The position numbers were made by a program, and so were the translations under genes. DNA of 64,000 bases, from positions 1 to 64,000 of the forward strand of contig NZ_JAUSRF010000023.1 in assembly GCF_030811685.1 (NCBI RefSeq). Reading direction: 5' to 3'. Every line of letters begins with the position of its first letter. Position 1 is the stretch's first letter. Under the pieces are notes generated by a model. That model worked only from the letters and a program-made list of their open reading frames with translations. It did not search any database and was not told the DNA's origin. Below, in pieces: positions 1-9,600 of this stretch. Origin of the DNA: Neorhizobium huautlense. GTDB taxonomy: Bacteria > Pseudomonadota > Alphaproteobacteria > Rhizobiales > Rhizobiaceae.

Positions 1-1
1 C

Positions 2-127
2 GACATCGATCCGCAGGCGTGGTTGGCCGACGTCCTTGCCCGCATCGCAGACACGCCGATGACCAGACTGGAGCAACTGTTTCCGTGGAATTGGATACCG
101 CCGACCGTCAACGCTCAAGCGGCATGA
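2..127 (+). pseudogene. C-terminal end of an IS66-family transposase (TnpC), cut by the window edge
   Basis: The frame open from the left edge ends at TGA 125-127 and encodes about 41 residues including DPQAWLADVLARIADTP and a terminal LFPWNW. This is the conserved C-terminal element of IS66-family TnpC transposases, the DDE enzyme of three-gene IS66 elements. Only the tail is visible, so it cannot be told whether the upstream gene is intact; it is marked as partial rather than proven broken. The element's right inverted repeat follows directly, so this is the downstream boundary of the insertion. It lies downstream of pleD, in convergent orientation, across about 650 bp of non-coding DNA. 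Confidence 0.8.
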
Positions 128-152
128 TCTGCGGTCTTCACCGTAGGCTTAC
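128..152 (+). mobile_element. Right terminal inverted repeat of the IS66-family element
   Basis: Directly after the transposase stop the sequence ends in CCGTAGGCTTAC. Read inward from 152 on the opposite strand it begins GTAAGCCTACGG, and GTAAGC-type tips are typical of IS66 ends. The element would thus end at 152 and chromosomal DNA would begin at 153. IS66 elements make 8-bp target duplications, so 153-160 (CCTCTCCC) would be one copy, the other lying outside the window. Confidence 0.55.
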
Positions 153-189
153 CCTCTCCCCCGCCCGATCTTCCTGAAAAGCCCGCAAA

Positions 190-300
190 GAAAAAGCGCC
201 GTTCCCGAGGGAGACGGCGCTTTGATTGGGGGTCGATCAGCCTGCAATCACGGCACGAGGAACCGTTTTTGGCATGCCTGCCGATCGACCGACCCCACGA
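190..300 (-). ncRNA. Possible structured RNA ending in an intrinsic terminator
   Basis: On the minus strand a 10-bp perfect stem (AAAGCGCCGT at 193-202 with ACGGCGCTTT at 214-223) is followed by a T-rich run, which is a good Rho-independent terminator. Just upstream of it in the minus direction, GATCGACC (283-290) can pair with GGTCGATC (231-238), forming a second stem. No protein frame of recognisable type precedes the terminator; the nearest minus-strand gene is pleD, which stops at 805, almost 600 bp away. This suggests a small RNA, or the tail of a long pleD 3' untranslated region. No promoter was identified with confidence, so the 5' end is a guess. The rest of 153-804 shows only A+T-rich DNA and one further hairpin at 414-435. 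Confidence 0.35.
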
Positions 301-413
301 CCCAGGAGATGCGGCGGACCTGAGCATCATGGGGTATCGTGTTCCGCAAGGAACATCTGCTTGTTGATAGCAAACTCGCTCAAATTCCCCGGAAAAGCAA
401 CATAATCTTAACA

Positions 414-435
414 AGCGGTGCATTTTTGCACCGCT
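414..435. repeat. Perfect 9-bp hairpin with a TTTT loop
   Basis: AGCGGTGCA at 414-422 and TGCACCGCT at 427-435 form a perfect inverted repeat around TTTT. No T-run follows on either strand, so it is not a classical terminator. It sits in the A+T-rich gap between the IS66 end and pleD and could be a protein-binding site or an RNA stem. Confidence 0.5.
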
Positions 436-804
436 ATGGTTAAAAATGACGCGCCTACCCTGCCGCTCACGCGAGTTTTACATCAGCAAGAAACCATACC
501 GCCCTAGCATCGACCGTTTCAATTCAACAATTTAGCGCTGCTAGGAATAAAAGCACTCGTTAATATGAAATCTTTAGCAAGTACAAATTAACACAATACG
601 TCTGCTACAAGTGTCATTTTTCGCAGAAATCAACTCAAATGCGACTATGTGGCAGATTTTTACTGCGACTTAATCTTCAAGATTACGCTGGTCACTCGAG
701 TAATCAAGTTCCCGCCAACAGCCTGTGAACAACCCGCAGACAGGCACACAATCAAGGTTTCCGCTGCTTCCCGCGCGGAGCCGAGAGGTAACCGATTCGA
801 TTCC

Positions 805-2172
805 TCAGGCCGCAAAAGCCACGACGCGGTTGCGACCGCCATTCTTGGCTTCGTAAAGCGCCCGATCCGCCTGCTTCAACAACTGGTCTGGCGTTTCCAC
901 GCCCGGCTCGTTGCCTGCTATGCCGAGCGATGCCGTCACGGTCAGATTTATGCCGAGGCTGCGGATATGGAACGGCTGCGTTTCGACCATCGCCCGCAGG
1001 CGCTCGGCGATCACCGCCGCCTGGCCTGCATCGGTATCCGGCATGACGACCACGAATTCCTCACCGCCATAACGGCAGGCCAGATCGGCACCACGCACGG
1101 TGGAGCGAATGCGCGACGCGAATTCCTTCAGCACCTCGTCGCCGACATCGTGACCATAGGTGTCGTTCACCTGCTTGAAGCGATCGATGTCGACAAGGCA
1201 GAGCGACAGCGAGCGTCCACGCGCAGCGGCGCGGTTGAACAACGTCTTCAGGTGATTGTCGAGATAACGACGGTTCTGCAGACCCGTCAGGCCATCCGTG
1301 ACGGCAAGTTCGATGGTTTCGCGCACGCTGGAGCGCAGGCGATCATTGTAGCGCTTGCGCTTGATCTGCGTCAGCGTTCGCGCCACCAGTTCGTTCGGAT
1401 CGATCGGGCGGACGATATAGTCGTTCACACCGAGATCGAGAGCGCGCACGATGAGATCTTCATCGCCGAGATCGGTCACCAGCAGCAGCGGAATGAAGCG
1501 GGTGCGCTCCAGCGAGCGCAGCTGCGAACAAAGGCGCAGCGGATCGTATTCGCCGGAATTGCCGTTGACGATGACGAGATCGATCGGATTTTCGGCCGCC
1601 TCGAACAATGCTGCCTGCGGGTCGGACATGGCCGTCACCTCACCCACCGGCTTCAAGGCCTTGATGATGCGTTCCTGCGAACTGGCGCGGCTGTCGACCA
1701 GGAGGATCTGTCCCGCTTCCTCACGCCCCTCGCCTTTCAGCATGTCTTCCATGCCGATCGTGCGGGCAGTTTCGGAGCGGATGCGCAATTCATCGCTCAG
1801 CGTCTTCAGACGCACGAGGCTTTTTACGCGGGAAATCAGCTGCAAGTCGTTGACCGGCTTGGTCAGAAAATCGTCGGCGCCGGCTTTCAGGCCGCGGACG
1901 CGGTCGGATGGCTGATCGAGCGCCGTCACCATGACGACCGGAATATGGGCCGTGCGCGGGTTGGCCTTCAGGCGCTCGCAGACCTCGAAACCGCTCATGC
2001 CGGGCATCATGATATCGAGAAGAATGAGATCGACACTGGTGCTTTCGACGATGGCGAGCGCCTTCGGGCCGTCATCGGCGGTCAAAACGTCAAAATATTC
2101 CGCCAGAAGCCGCGCTTCCAGCAGCTTCACGTTGGCGGGGATGTCGTCGACAACAAGAATGCGCGCCGTCAT
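805..2172 (-). CDS. pleD: PleD-type response regulator diguanylate cyclase
   Basis: A 455-residue protein with the architecture REC-REC-GGDEF. The first receiver has the acidic pair D9/D10, phospho-acceptor D53 (LILLDIMMPG) and a KP motif near residue 105. In the second receiver the acceptor position is replaced (VIVNGN), so it is probably an adaptor, as in Caulobacter PleD. The C-terminal cyclase has GGEEF at 369-373 and an intact inhibitory I-site RGAD at 360-363, five residues upstream, so product feedback by c-di-GMP is expected. In Caulobacter, PleD is phosphorylated by DivJ, moves to the stalked pole and controls cell polarity. It lies 17 bp downstream of divK and is almost certainly co-transcribed. 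In several rhizobia rpmG follows pleD; no rpmG was found here before the IS66 end. Confidence 0.96.
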   Translation of the reverse strand: MTARILVVDDIPANVKLLEARLLAEYFDVLTADDGPKALAIVESTSVDLILLDIMMPGMSGFEVCERLKANPRTAHIPVVMVTALDQPSDRVRGLKAGADDFLTKPVNDLQLISRVKSLVRLKTLSDELRIRSETARTIGMEDMLKGEGREEAGQILLVDSRASSQERIIKALKPVGEVTAMSDPQAALFEAAENPIDLVIVNGNSGEYDPLRLCSQLRSLERTRFIPLLLVTDLGDEDLIVRALDLGVNDYIVRPIDPNELVARTLTQIKRKRYNDRLRSSVRETIELAVTDGLTGLQNRRYLDNHLKTLFNRAAARGRSLSLCLVDIDRFKQVNDTYGHDVGDEVLKEFASRIRSTVRGADLACRYGGEEFVVVMPDTDAGQAAVIAERLRAMVETQPFHIRSLGINLTVTASLGIAGNEPGVETPDQLLKQADRALYEAKNGGRNRVVAFAA

Positions 2173-2189
2173 GGCTAATTTCCCGAACT

Positions 2190-2561
2190 TTAGGCGTCGC
2201 CCAGATAGGTCTTGATGGTTTCGATGAATTTCGGAACCGAGATGGGTTTCGATACATAGGCCTCGCAGCCGCCTTGTCTAATCCGTTCCTCGTCACCCTT
2301 CATCGCAAAAGCGGTTACAGCGATAACCGGGATGACATGCAGCTCGTCATCTTCCTTCAGCCACTTGGTCACTTCCAGACCGGAGACTTCCGGCAGCTGG
2401 ATATCCATGAGAATGAGGTCCGGACGGTGCTTTCGCGCGAGATCCAGCGCTTCCATACCGTTGCGTGTCTGGATGGTCGCATAGCCTGAAGCCTCGATCA
2501 GGTCGCGAAAGAGCTTCATGTTCAGCTCGTTGTCTTCGACGATCATAACCTGCTTGGCCAT
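2190..2561 (-). CDS. divK: Single-domain response regulator DivK
   Basis: A 123-residue stand-alone receiver with the acidic pair E9/D10, phospho-acceptor D53 (LILMDIQLPEVSG), a conserved T in VIAVTAFAMKGD and K in YVSKPI. Length and sequence fit DivK, the essential cell-cycle regulator that is phosphorylated by DivJ/PleC-type kinases and in turn controls the CckA-ChpT-CtrA relay through DivL. It is the first gene of the divK-pleD operon, reading away from the divergent DUF3572 gene. The 162 bp between the two genes should hold both promoters. A clear CtrA half-site pair (TTAA-N7-TTAA) was looked for there and not found. Confidence 0.96.
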   Translation of the reverse strand: MAKQVMIVEDNELNMKLFRDLIEASGYATIQTRNGMEALDLARKHRPDLILMDIQLPEVSGLEVTKWLKEDDELHVIPVIAVTAFAMKGDEERIRQGGCEAYVSKPISVPKFIETIKTYLGDA

Positions 2562-2723
2562 TTATGAACGGTCCTTATTGCGCACGGAAAGTTGGCCGGG
2601 AACGGCCGGTTCCGGTCTTGTAACGATATCGCGAAGATATAAGTTCACCCCACGACCGATTCCAAAAACTCTTGTTCGTTTCAGTCTAGAGTAATTTGTT
2701 TGAATAAAAGGTAACTTGAGAGC

Positions 2724-3029
2724 ATGCGAGGACCGCTTGAGCCGCGTCAGAAAGACAAAGCGGCAGCCGTCGACCCCGAAGAAACCGCCGTTACCCTGCT
2801 GGGCTGGCTGGCCAGCGAGCCGGACATGATGAGCCGATTTCTGGCGCTGTCCGGCATTCAGGCCCCGCAATTGCGACAGGCGATCAACGATCCCGGCTTT
2901 CTCGCCGGCATGCTGGATTTCGTCATGGCGCACGAACCATCGCTGATGGCCTTTTGCGAAACGACCAATACCCGGCCGGAAACGGTGGTGGCCGCATGGC
3001 ATCATTATTCCGGCCCGGCGATGGATTGA
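2724..3029 (+). CDS. DUF3572 family protein
   Basis: A 101-residue, mostly helical, acidic protein without signal peptide or membrane segment. The core (ETAVTLLGWLASEPDMMSRF, then LRQAINDPGFLAGMLDFVM) fits the DUF3572 family of Alphaproteobacteria, commonly found divergent from divK in Rhizobiales. Function unknown; conserved linkage hints at a cell-cycle role but nothing in the sequence proves it. The ATG at 2724 has only a weak upstream ribosome-binding site. The next gene starts 12 bp after its stop, so the two are probably one transcript. Confidence 0.8.
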   Translation: MRGPLEPRQKDKAAAVDPEETAVTLLGWLASEPDMMSRFLALSGIQAPQLRQAINDPGFLAGMLDFVMAHEPSLMAFCETTNTRPETVVAAWHHYSGPAMD

Positions 3030-3041
3030 GGTGAATGCGGC

Positions 3042-3698
3042 ATGAAAACCGGCTCGAACGATATTCTCGATATTTCGCATGTCGTCGTCACCGACCGGCC
3101 GCTTGTCGTCTGCGATGTCGATGACGTCGTGCTGCATTTCACCGATCCGTTTCGGGAATTCCTGCTCAGCCAGAACCACGAATTCCTGCCGCGTTCCTTC
3201 GACCTGATCGGCAATATCGTCGCCAGCGATACGCGGCTGGAAGTCGATACCGCCGGTGTCTATCGCCTGATCGGCGCATTTTTCGAGGCGCAGGAAAGCT
3301 GGCAGCTTCCTATCGAGGAAGTGGTACAGACGCTGGAAGCGCTGTCTGTCGATGCTGACGTGGTTTTCCTCACCGCCATGCCGCCGCTCTATAGCCAGCA
3401 GCGTCGCCGCCTTCTCGACAGGCTGGGTCTTACCTTCCCGCTGATCGCGAGCGTGGAACCGAAGGGGCCGATCATGCGGCAGCTGAATGGCGAACGCATC
3501 CTTCCGACCACCTTTATCGATGACATGGCGCACAATCTGCATTCGGTGCGCCAGCACATGCCGGACAGCCTGCTCATTCACATGATGCCCGACAGTCCGT
3601 TGCACCTGATGGCGCCGAAACCACAGGACGATATCGTTCGTGCCCGCGACTGGCGGCACGCGGAAGAACTGATCCGCGCACACTGGCGGCCGCTCTGA
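3042..3698 (+). CDS. HAD-superfamily-like hydrolase of unknown substrate
   Basis: A 218-residue cytoplasmic protein that shows the four haloacid dehalogenase-like motifs in order: motif I CDVDDVVLHF near residue 24, where a DxDxV core carries the nucleophile aspartate; motif II FLTAMP near 110; a lysine in EPKGPIMRQL near 140; and acidic motif IV TFIDDMAHNL near 160. The fold and a phosphatase-type activity are inferred from these motifs alone. The substrate is unknown. It follows the DUF3572 gene after 12 bp, and GAGG lies 9 nt before its ATG. The pair is conserved next to divK in related bacteria as far as recalled. Confidence 0.65.
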   Translation: MKTGSNDILDISHVVVTDRPLVVCDVDDVVLHFTDPFREFLLSQNHEFLPRSFDLIGNIVASDTRLEVDTAGVYRLIGAFFEAQESWQLPIEEVVQTLEALSVDADVVFLTAMPPLYSQQRRRLLDRLGLTFPLIASVEPKGPIMRQLNGERILPTTFIDDMAHNLHSVRQHMPDSLLIHMMPDSPLHLMAPKPQDDIVRARDWRHAEELIRAHWRPL

Positions 3699-3795
3699 GC
3701 CTTGGCTGAACGCAATCCGTGGACAGGTCTGGAAGTCGTGCATGCCTGCTTCCTTACCGCTTGAGAGTTGCGATCTTACGGCCTAATGTCGACTT

Positions 3796-3810
3796 GTTCA
3801 ACATTTGTTC
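3796..3810 (+). promoter_or_regulatory. LexA (SOS) box of dinB
   Basis: GTTC at 3796-3799 and GTTC at 3807-3810 are separated by exactly seven A+T-rich bases (AACATTT). This is a perfect match to the alphaproteobacterial LexA operator GTTC-N7-GTTC. It ends 5 bp before the ATG chosen for dinB. SOS control of dinB is well known, so operator identity is very likely. Confidence 0.9.
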
Positions 3811-3815
3811 CGAAG

Positions 3816-5117
3816 ATGGCAGACGAACGCGATACGATCGACAGACCCGGGTCATTTTGCAGAGACTGCCTGACGGAACAACCGGAGGGCCGCACCCGCT
3901 GCCGTGCCTGCGGCAGCCCTCGCCTTTTGCGCCACAAGGAGCTTTACGGGCTCACACTCGCGCATATCGATTGCGACGCCTTTTATGCCAGCATCGAAAA
4001 ACGCGACGACCCGAGCCTTGCCGACAAGCCCGTCATAATCGGCGGCGGCAAGCGTGGTGTCGTGTCCACCGCGTGCTACATTGCCCGCATCAGCGGTGTG
4101 CGTTCCGCCATGCCGATGTTCAAGGCGCTGGAAGCCTGCCCGGATGCGGTGGTGATCAGGCCCAACATGGAAAAATACGTGACCGTTGGCCGACAGATGC
4201 GCGCTATGATGCAGGACCTGACGCCGCTCGTGCAGCCGCTTTCCATCGATGAGGCCTTTCTGGAACTGGCCGGCACCGAACGCCTGCATCGCGATCCGCC
4301 GGCCCGCACGCTGGCGCGCTTTGTCAAACGGGTGGAAAGCGAGCTCGGCATCTCCATTTCCGTCGGTCTTTCCTACTGCAAGTTTCTGGCCAAGGTCGCC
4401 TCCGACCTGCAGAAGCCACGCGGTTTTTCGGTGATCGGCAAGGCGGAAGCGCTAGACTTCCTCGCACCCCGCCCCGTCACCACCATCTGGGGCGTCGGCA
4501 AAGCCTTTAACGCCTCGCTGGAAGCCGATGGCATCCGCACCATCGGGCAATTGCAGGCCATGGCCGAAGGCGACCTGATGCGCCGTTATGGCGTGATGGG
4601 CCAGCGGCTTTTTCGCCTTTCGCGCGGCATCGATGACCGCACCGTGCATCTCAATGAGGCGGCCAAGAGCGTGTCGGCGGAAACGACCTTTTTTGACGAC
4701 ATTTCCAGCCATGACCAGTTAGTGCCCATCTTGCGTGGTCTTTCGGAAAAGGTTTCGACGCGTCTGAAGAAGCATGACATTGCCGGGCATACTGTTGTCT
4801 TGAAAATGAAGACCTCGGACTTCAAGAGCCGCACCCGCAACCGGCGGCTGGAAGACCCGACACAGCTGGCCGACCGGATTTTTCGCACCGGCCTGCAACT
4901 GATGGAGCGGGAGACGGACGGCACGAAATTCCGCCTGCTCGGCATCGGCGTGACCGATCTCGAAGACAGTTCCCGCGCCGACCCGCCCGACCTCGTGGAC
5001 CGGCAGGCGACCCGTCGCGCGCAGGCGGAAGCGGCGATCGACAAGCTGCGCGACAAATTCGGCAAGGGTGCCGTCGAGACCGGTTACACCTTTGGCGGCA
5101 AGGACCGAAAACGCTGA
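3816..5117 (+). CDS. dinB: DNA polymerase IV (Y family)
   Basis: From ATG 3816 the protein has 433 residues. Y-family catalytic acids are present in AHIDCDAFYAS (D52) and SIDEAFLEL (D145, E146), followed by the thumb and little-finger regions. An N-terminal extension carries two CxxC pairs (C15/C18 and C29/C32), so a small zinc ribbon precedes the polymerase core; E. coli DinB lacks it. The enzyme performs error-prone and translesion synthesis during the SOS response. A TTG start at 3768 would place the LexA box inside the gene and add no family sequence, so ATG 3816 is preferred. Because the box ends 5 bp upstream, the message may be nearly leaderless, or the real start may lie slightly downstream. 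Confidence 0.93.
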   Translation: MADERDTIDRPGSFCRDCLTEQPEGRTRCRACGSPRLLRHKELYGLTLAHIDCDAFYASIEKRDDPSLADKPVIIGGGKRGVVSTACYIARISGVRSAMPMFKALEACPDAVVIRPNMEKYVTVGRQMRAMMQDLTPLVQPLSIDEAFLELAGTERLHRDPPARTLARFVKRVESELGISISVGLSYCKFLAKVASDLQKPRGFSVIGKAEALDFLAPRPVTTIWGVGKAFNASLEADGIRTIGQLQAMAEGDLMRRYGVMGQRLFRLSRGIDDRTVHLNEAAKSVSAETTFFDDISSHDQLVPILRGLSEKVSTRLKKHDIAGHTVVLKMKTSDFKSRTRNRRLEDPTQLADRIFRTGLQLMERETDGTKFRLLGIGVTDLEDSSRADPPDLVDRQATRRAQAEAAIDKLRDKFGKGAVETGYTFGGKDRKR

Positions 5118-5247
5118 TTTCGTCGGTAGTGACCTCACCTCAACGTGAGCCAATCGTGTTGCGAGACGACAATTTTCCGCAGCCCGGTCAAACCTTTCTT
5201 AAGCATGCCGAGATAGACTATGAGCCTGTATTGCGTATGAGGTTTCC

Positions 5248-6594
5248 ATGTACCGGCTTGCGGCCTTCGGCCTTGCATTGATGTCCACCTGCGTACTGGC
5301 CGGAACGGCCGTCGCAGAAAACGCACGAACCCTGCAGATCATCGTTTCCAAGGACAAACAGTCGCTTGTCGTCTATGATGGCGACACGGTCCTGTCGACG
5401 TCAAAGGTGTCGACAGGCAAGGAAGGCCACGATACGCCGACCGGTATCTTTTCCATTCTTGACAAGAAAAAATACCACGAATCCAACATCTACTCCAACG
5501 CGCCGATGCCGTGGATGCAGCGCCTGACATGGTCGGGCATCGCGTTGCATGAATCCAGCAGCGTGCCGAACTATCCGGCCTCGCACGGCTGCGTGCGCCT
5601 GCCGGCAAAATTCGCGCAATCGCTTTACGGCCAGACCGAACGTGGCATGCATGTGGTGATCACCGACGCACAGGTGACGCCGGTTATGTTGCATGACGCA
5701 AAGCTGTTTTCACCCAAAAAGCCGGTGCCGGCCAACCTGATGTCCGACGTGCCGCTGCGCGCCGACAATTTTGCCCGCACGACCAAGCAGCTTGAGGTCG
5801 CCATGAATATGGCCCCCGCCTCGCCCTTGCTGACCATACCGAAAAAGGCAGAGGCCGCGACCCCGGAAGCGGCCCCATTGCGCATTCTCATCACCCGTCG
5901 CGGCGAACGCGAACAGGTGGCCGATGTGCAGGAAATGCTCAACGACCTCGGCTTCGATGCCGGTTCGCATGACGGTTTTGTCGGGCCGATGACGCGCTCC
6001 GCCGTCGAGGGTTTCAAACGCTGGAAAGGGCTGGAGGCCAAGGGCTTTCTGACCGACGAATTCATGACGGCGCTTTATGCGACCAGCGGAAAACCGAAGG
6101 CGCCGGCGGGACAGCTGATGATCCGCCAGGGTTTCAAGCCGATCCTGTCGGTTCCGGTCGGCATCAAGGACCCGGAAACGGCGCTCGGCACACATCTCTT
6201 CACCGCCACCGCCTTCGACCGCGCGGAAGGAACCGCCGGCTGGCAGGCGCTGACCTTGCCGAACCGTCTGCCTGAAGCGATGATGAAGCGGCTCGGCATT
6301 ACCAATAGCGATGCGGGTTTCACCACGACCGAGACGGCCGCACAGCAGGCCTTTGACCGCATCGAGATTTCCGCCGACCTGCGCGACCGCATCGAGACCA
6401 TGCTGACGAGCGGCAGCTCGATCACCATCAACGATCAGGGCATCGGCCAGGACACCGGCGACGGCACCGATTTCATCACCATCACCCGCTCTACGCCGGA
6501 ACGGGCGGAGGCGCAGACGGTTTCGGCCAAACCTCGTGCGGAAAAGCCGGCGCGAAAAGTGCGGGCGGTGCCGCTGGGCGTGGGACTTTACTGA
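5248..6594 (+). CDS. Exported L,D-transpeptidase with peptidoglycan-binding domain
   Basis: A 448-residue protein with a signal peptide (residues 1-23, ending AVA) and a YkuD domain at about 27-140. The catalytic motif is SHGCVRLP with C115, assisted by H101 and H113. A peptidoglycan-binding repeat (VADVQEMLNDLGFDAG...GPMTRSAVEGFKRW) spans about 220-275. The remaining C-terminal part, about 160 residues, is unassigned. L,D-transpeptidases form 3-3 crosslinks or attach proteins to the wall; Rhizobiales such as Agrobacterium rely on them heavily during polar growth. GAGG stands 5 nt before the ATG. The gene stands alone, convergent with dnaE. Confidence 0.9.
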   Translation: MYRLAAFGLALMSTCVLAGTAVAENARTLQIIVSKDKQSLVVYDGDTVLSTSKVSTGKEGHDTPTGIFSILDKKKYHESNIYSNAPMPWMQRLTWSGIALHESSSVPNYPASHGCVRLPAKFAQSLYGQTERGMHVVITDAQVTPVMLHDAKLFSPKKPVPANLMSDVPLRADNFARTTKQLEVAMNMAPASPLLTIPKKAEAATPEAAPLRILITRRGEREQVADVQEMLNDLGFDAGSHDGFVGPMTRSAVEGFKRWKGLEAKGFLTDEFMTALYATSGKPKAPAGQLMIRQGFKPILSVPVGIKDPETALGTHLFTATAFDRAEGTAGWQALTLPNRLPEAMMKRLGITNSDAGFTTTETAAQQAFDRIEISADLRDRIETMLTSGSSITINDQGIGQDTGDGTDFITITRSTPERAEAQTVSAKPRAEKPARKVRAVPLGVGLY

Positions 6595-6622
6595 GACTTG
6601 CTACGCATTCAATAATTTCGAA

Positions 6623-6648
6623 GGGGCCGTTCAACCGGCCACTTTTCG
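6623..6648. terminator. Hairpin between convergent L,D-transpeptidase gene and dnaE
   Basis: GGCCG (6625-6629) and CGGCC (6636-6640) form a short stem followed on the plus strand by ACTTTTCGTT. It lies 30 bp after the transpeptidase stop and just before the dnaE stop, so it probably terminates the plus-strand message and perhaps both. Confidence 0.5.
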
Positions 6649-9600
6649 TTAGACCAGTTCCACATCCAGCACACCGGGTGCGGCTCTCAGTGCCGCCGCG
6701 ATCTCCGGCGACAGGCGGTAGCGGTCGTTGAGTGAGACCTCGATCTCGCGGCGGCCATCGTCCTTGATGACGACAAACGAGACCTGGCCGTCACCACGGC
6801 CGTTCAGGTGTTTGGCGACGATTTTCATGGGGCTGGCATCGCGGACAAAGATGCGCAGCGCCTTCTGCATGCGTACCGACTGTTCCTCCAGCGACTGGAC
6901 GTTCTGGATACGCAGGCCGATGCCTTCCGGGCGTTCGTCCGCCTGCACGATGATGACCAGCGATTTGCCGGGCTCCAGCATGTCGCGGTATTGCGCCAGG
7001 GCTTCGGAAAACAGGATGGCTTCGTAACCGCCCGAGGAATCGGAGAAGGTGACGATGCCCATCTTGTTGCCGGTTCGCGTCTTGCGCTCCTGACGGCTGG
7101 TGACAGTGCCGGCGAGACGCCCGGCGCTTGCACCCTTTTTCACGGCGGCGGAAAAATCCGCAAAGGTCTGCACACGTAGTTTGGCAAGCGTTTCCTTATA
7201 GCTGTCGAGCGGATGGGCCGAGAGATAAAAGCCGAGGACCTGATATTCCTTCATCAGCTTTTCGGAAGGCGTCCACGGATCGAAGCTCGGCATGACGATC
7301 TTTTCAGGACCGCCGCCGCTGCCACCGCCCGAGCCGAAAATGTCGAACTGGCCGCTCGTCTTGTTTTCGGCGGCGCGCTGGGCGTAACCGATGATGCGGT
7401 CCATGCCCGTCACCAGAGCTGCGCGGTCGATGCCGAAACAATCGAAGGCGCCGGCAAAGATCAGGCTTTCCAGAACACGTCGGTTGACCTGTTTCGGATC
7501 GATGCGCAGGCAGAAATCTTCCAGGCTTTCGAAAGGCTTGTCGCCGCGGACTTCGGCAATGTGATCGACCGCGCCTTCGCCGACGCCCTTGATGGCCGCG
7601 AGCGAATAATAGATGCGCATGTCGCCGGTTTCGAACTTGCGGAACGAGGTCTGCACCGATGGAGCATGAACCTTGATACCAAGACGGTTGGCATCCTGTC
7701 TGAAATCGTTGAGCTTTTCCGTGTTGGCCATATCGTAGGTCATCGACGCGGCCAGAAACTCGACCGGGTAATGCGCCTTCATATAGGCCGTCTGGTAGGA
7801 CACGATGGCGTAGGCCGCCGCGTGTGACTTGTTGAACCCGTAGTTGGCGAATTTGGCCAAAAGTTCAAAGATGTTTTTCGCCTGCGGTTTCGACACGCCG
7901 TTCTTCACGGCACCATCGACAAAACGCTCGCTCTGCTGGTCCATCTCCGCCTTGATCTTCTTACCCATGGCGCGGCGCAGAAGGTCGGCTTCGCCGAGCG
8001 AATAACCCGACAGGACCTGCGCGATCTGCATGACCTGTTCCTGGTAGACGATAACGCCCTGCGTTTCCTTCAGCAGGTAATCGATGGACGGATGGACGGA
8101 CTCGATCTCCTCCTCGCCATGCTTGCGGGCATTGTAGGTGGGGATGTTTTCCATCGGGCCCGGACGATACAACGCCACGAGCGCGATAATGTCCTCGATA
8201 CAGTCGGGCTTCATGCCGAGCAGCGCCTTGCGCATGCCCGCACTTTCCACCTGGAACACGCCGACCGTTTCGCCGCGCGACAGCATCTCGTAGGTCAGCT
8301 TGTCATCGAGCGGGATGGTGGCGAGATCGACATGGATATCGCGCTTGCGGCAGAAATCCACCGCCGTCTTCAATACGGTCAGCGTCTTCAGGCCGAGGAA
8401 GTCGAATTTAACGAGACCGGCCTGTTCCACCCATTTCATGTTGAACTGGGTGACCGGCATATCGGATCGCGGATCGCGATACATCGGCACAAGTTTCGAC
8501 AGCGGACGGTCGCCGATGACGATACCGGCCGCGTGGGTCGAGGCGTGGCGGTAAAGGCCTTCGACCTTCTGGGCGATATCGAGAAGGCGCGCGACGACCG
8601 GCTCGGCCTCGGCCTCTTCCCGCAACTTTGGTTCTTCCTCGATCGCCTTCGACAGCGGTGTCGGGTTGGCCGGGTTGTTGGGCACCAGTTTGCAGATCTT
8701 GTCGACCTGACCATAGGGCATTTCCAGCACGCGACCGACGTCACGCAAGGCGGCACGGGCCTGCAGCGAACCGAAGGTGATAATCTGTGCCACCTGCTCG
8801 CGCCCGTATTTGCGCTGCACGTAACGGATCACCTCTTCGCGGCGATCCTGGCAGAAGTCGATATCGAAGTCGGGCATCGACACGCGGTCGGGATTTAGGA
8901 AACGTTCGAACAGAAGCGAAAAACGCAGCGGATCGACGTCGGTAATGGTGAGCGCGTAGGCGACCAGCGAGCCAGCACCCGAACCACGGCCGGGGCCCAC
9001 CGGGATGTTCTGGTCCTTGGCCCATTTGATGAAGTCGGCAACGATCAGGAAGTAGCCGGGGAACTTCATCTTCTCGATGACGCTCAGCTCGAAATCCAGC
9101 CGCTCGTGATAATCCTTTTCGGTATAGCCCTCGGTCATGCCGAGAAGCTTGATGCGGCTTTCCAGACCTTCGACCGCCTGTCGGCGCAGTTCCGCCGCTT
9201 CCTTGCGTTCGTCTTCTTCCGGCTGATCGCTGACGCCGGTGAAGCGCGGCAGGATCGGGTTGCGCGTTTTGAGAATATACGAGCAGCGTTTTGCGATCTC
9301 GATCGTATTTTCCAGCGCTTCCGGGATATCGGCAAACAGCTTTGCCATTTCCTCGCGGCTTTTGAGATAGTGGTCGGGCGTCAGGCGGAAACGGGTATCG
9401 TCCGACACGATGGCGCCATGGGCAACCGCCATAAGCGCATCATGGGCATCGTAGTCGTCGCGGGTCGGGAAAAACGCCTCGTTAGTGGCGACCAGCGGAA
9501 TTTCGTGATCATAGGCAAGCGCGATCATCGACTTTTCATGACGGCGATCATACCGGCCATGGCGCTGCAATTCGATATAAAGCCGGTCTCCAAAAATCTC

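Noticed and set aside
649..2178. A 509-codon plus-strand frame opposite pleD
   Set aside because: It mirrors the pleD coding strand, has no recognisable family, and arises from GC-rich codon bias. The minus-strand frame shows all PleD motifs.
2562..2723. CtrA-binding site in the divK/DUF3572 promoter region
   Set aside because: No TTAA-N7-TTAA pair is present; single partial half-sites are expected by chance in A+T-rich DNA.
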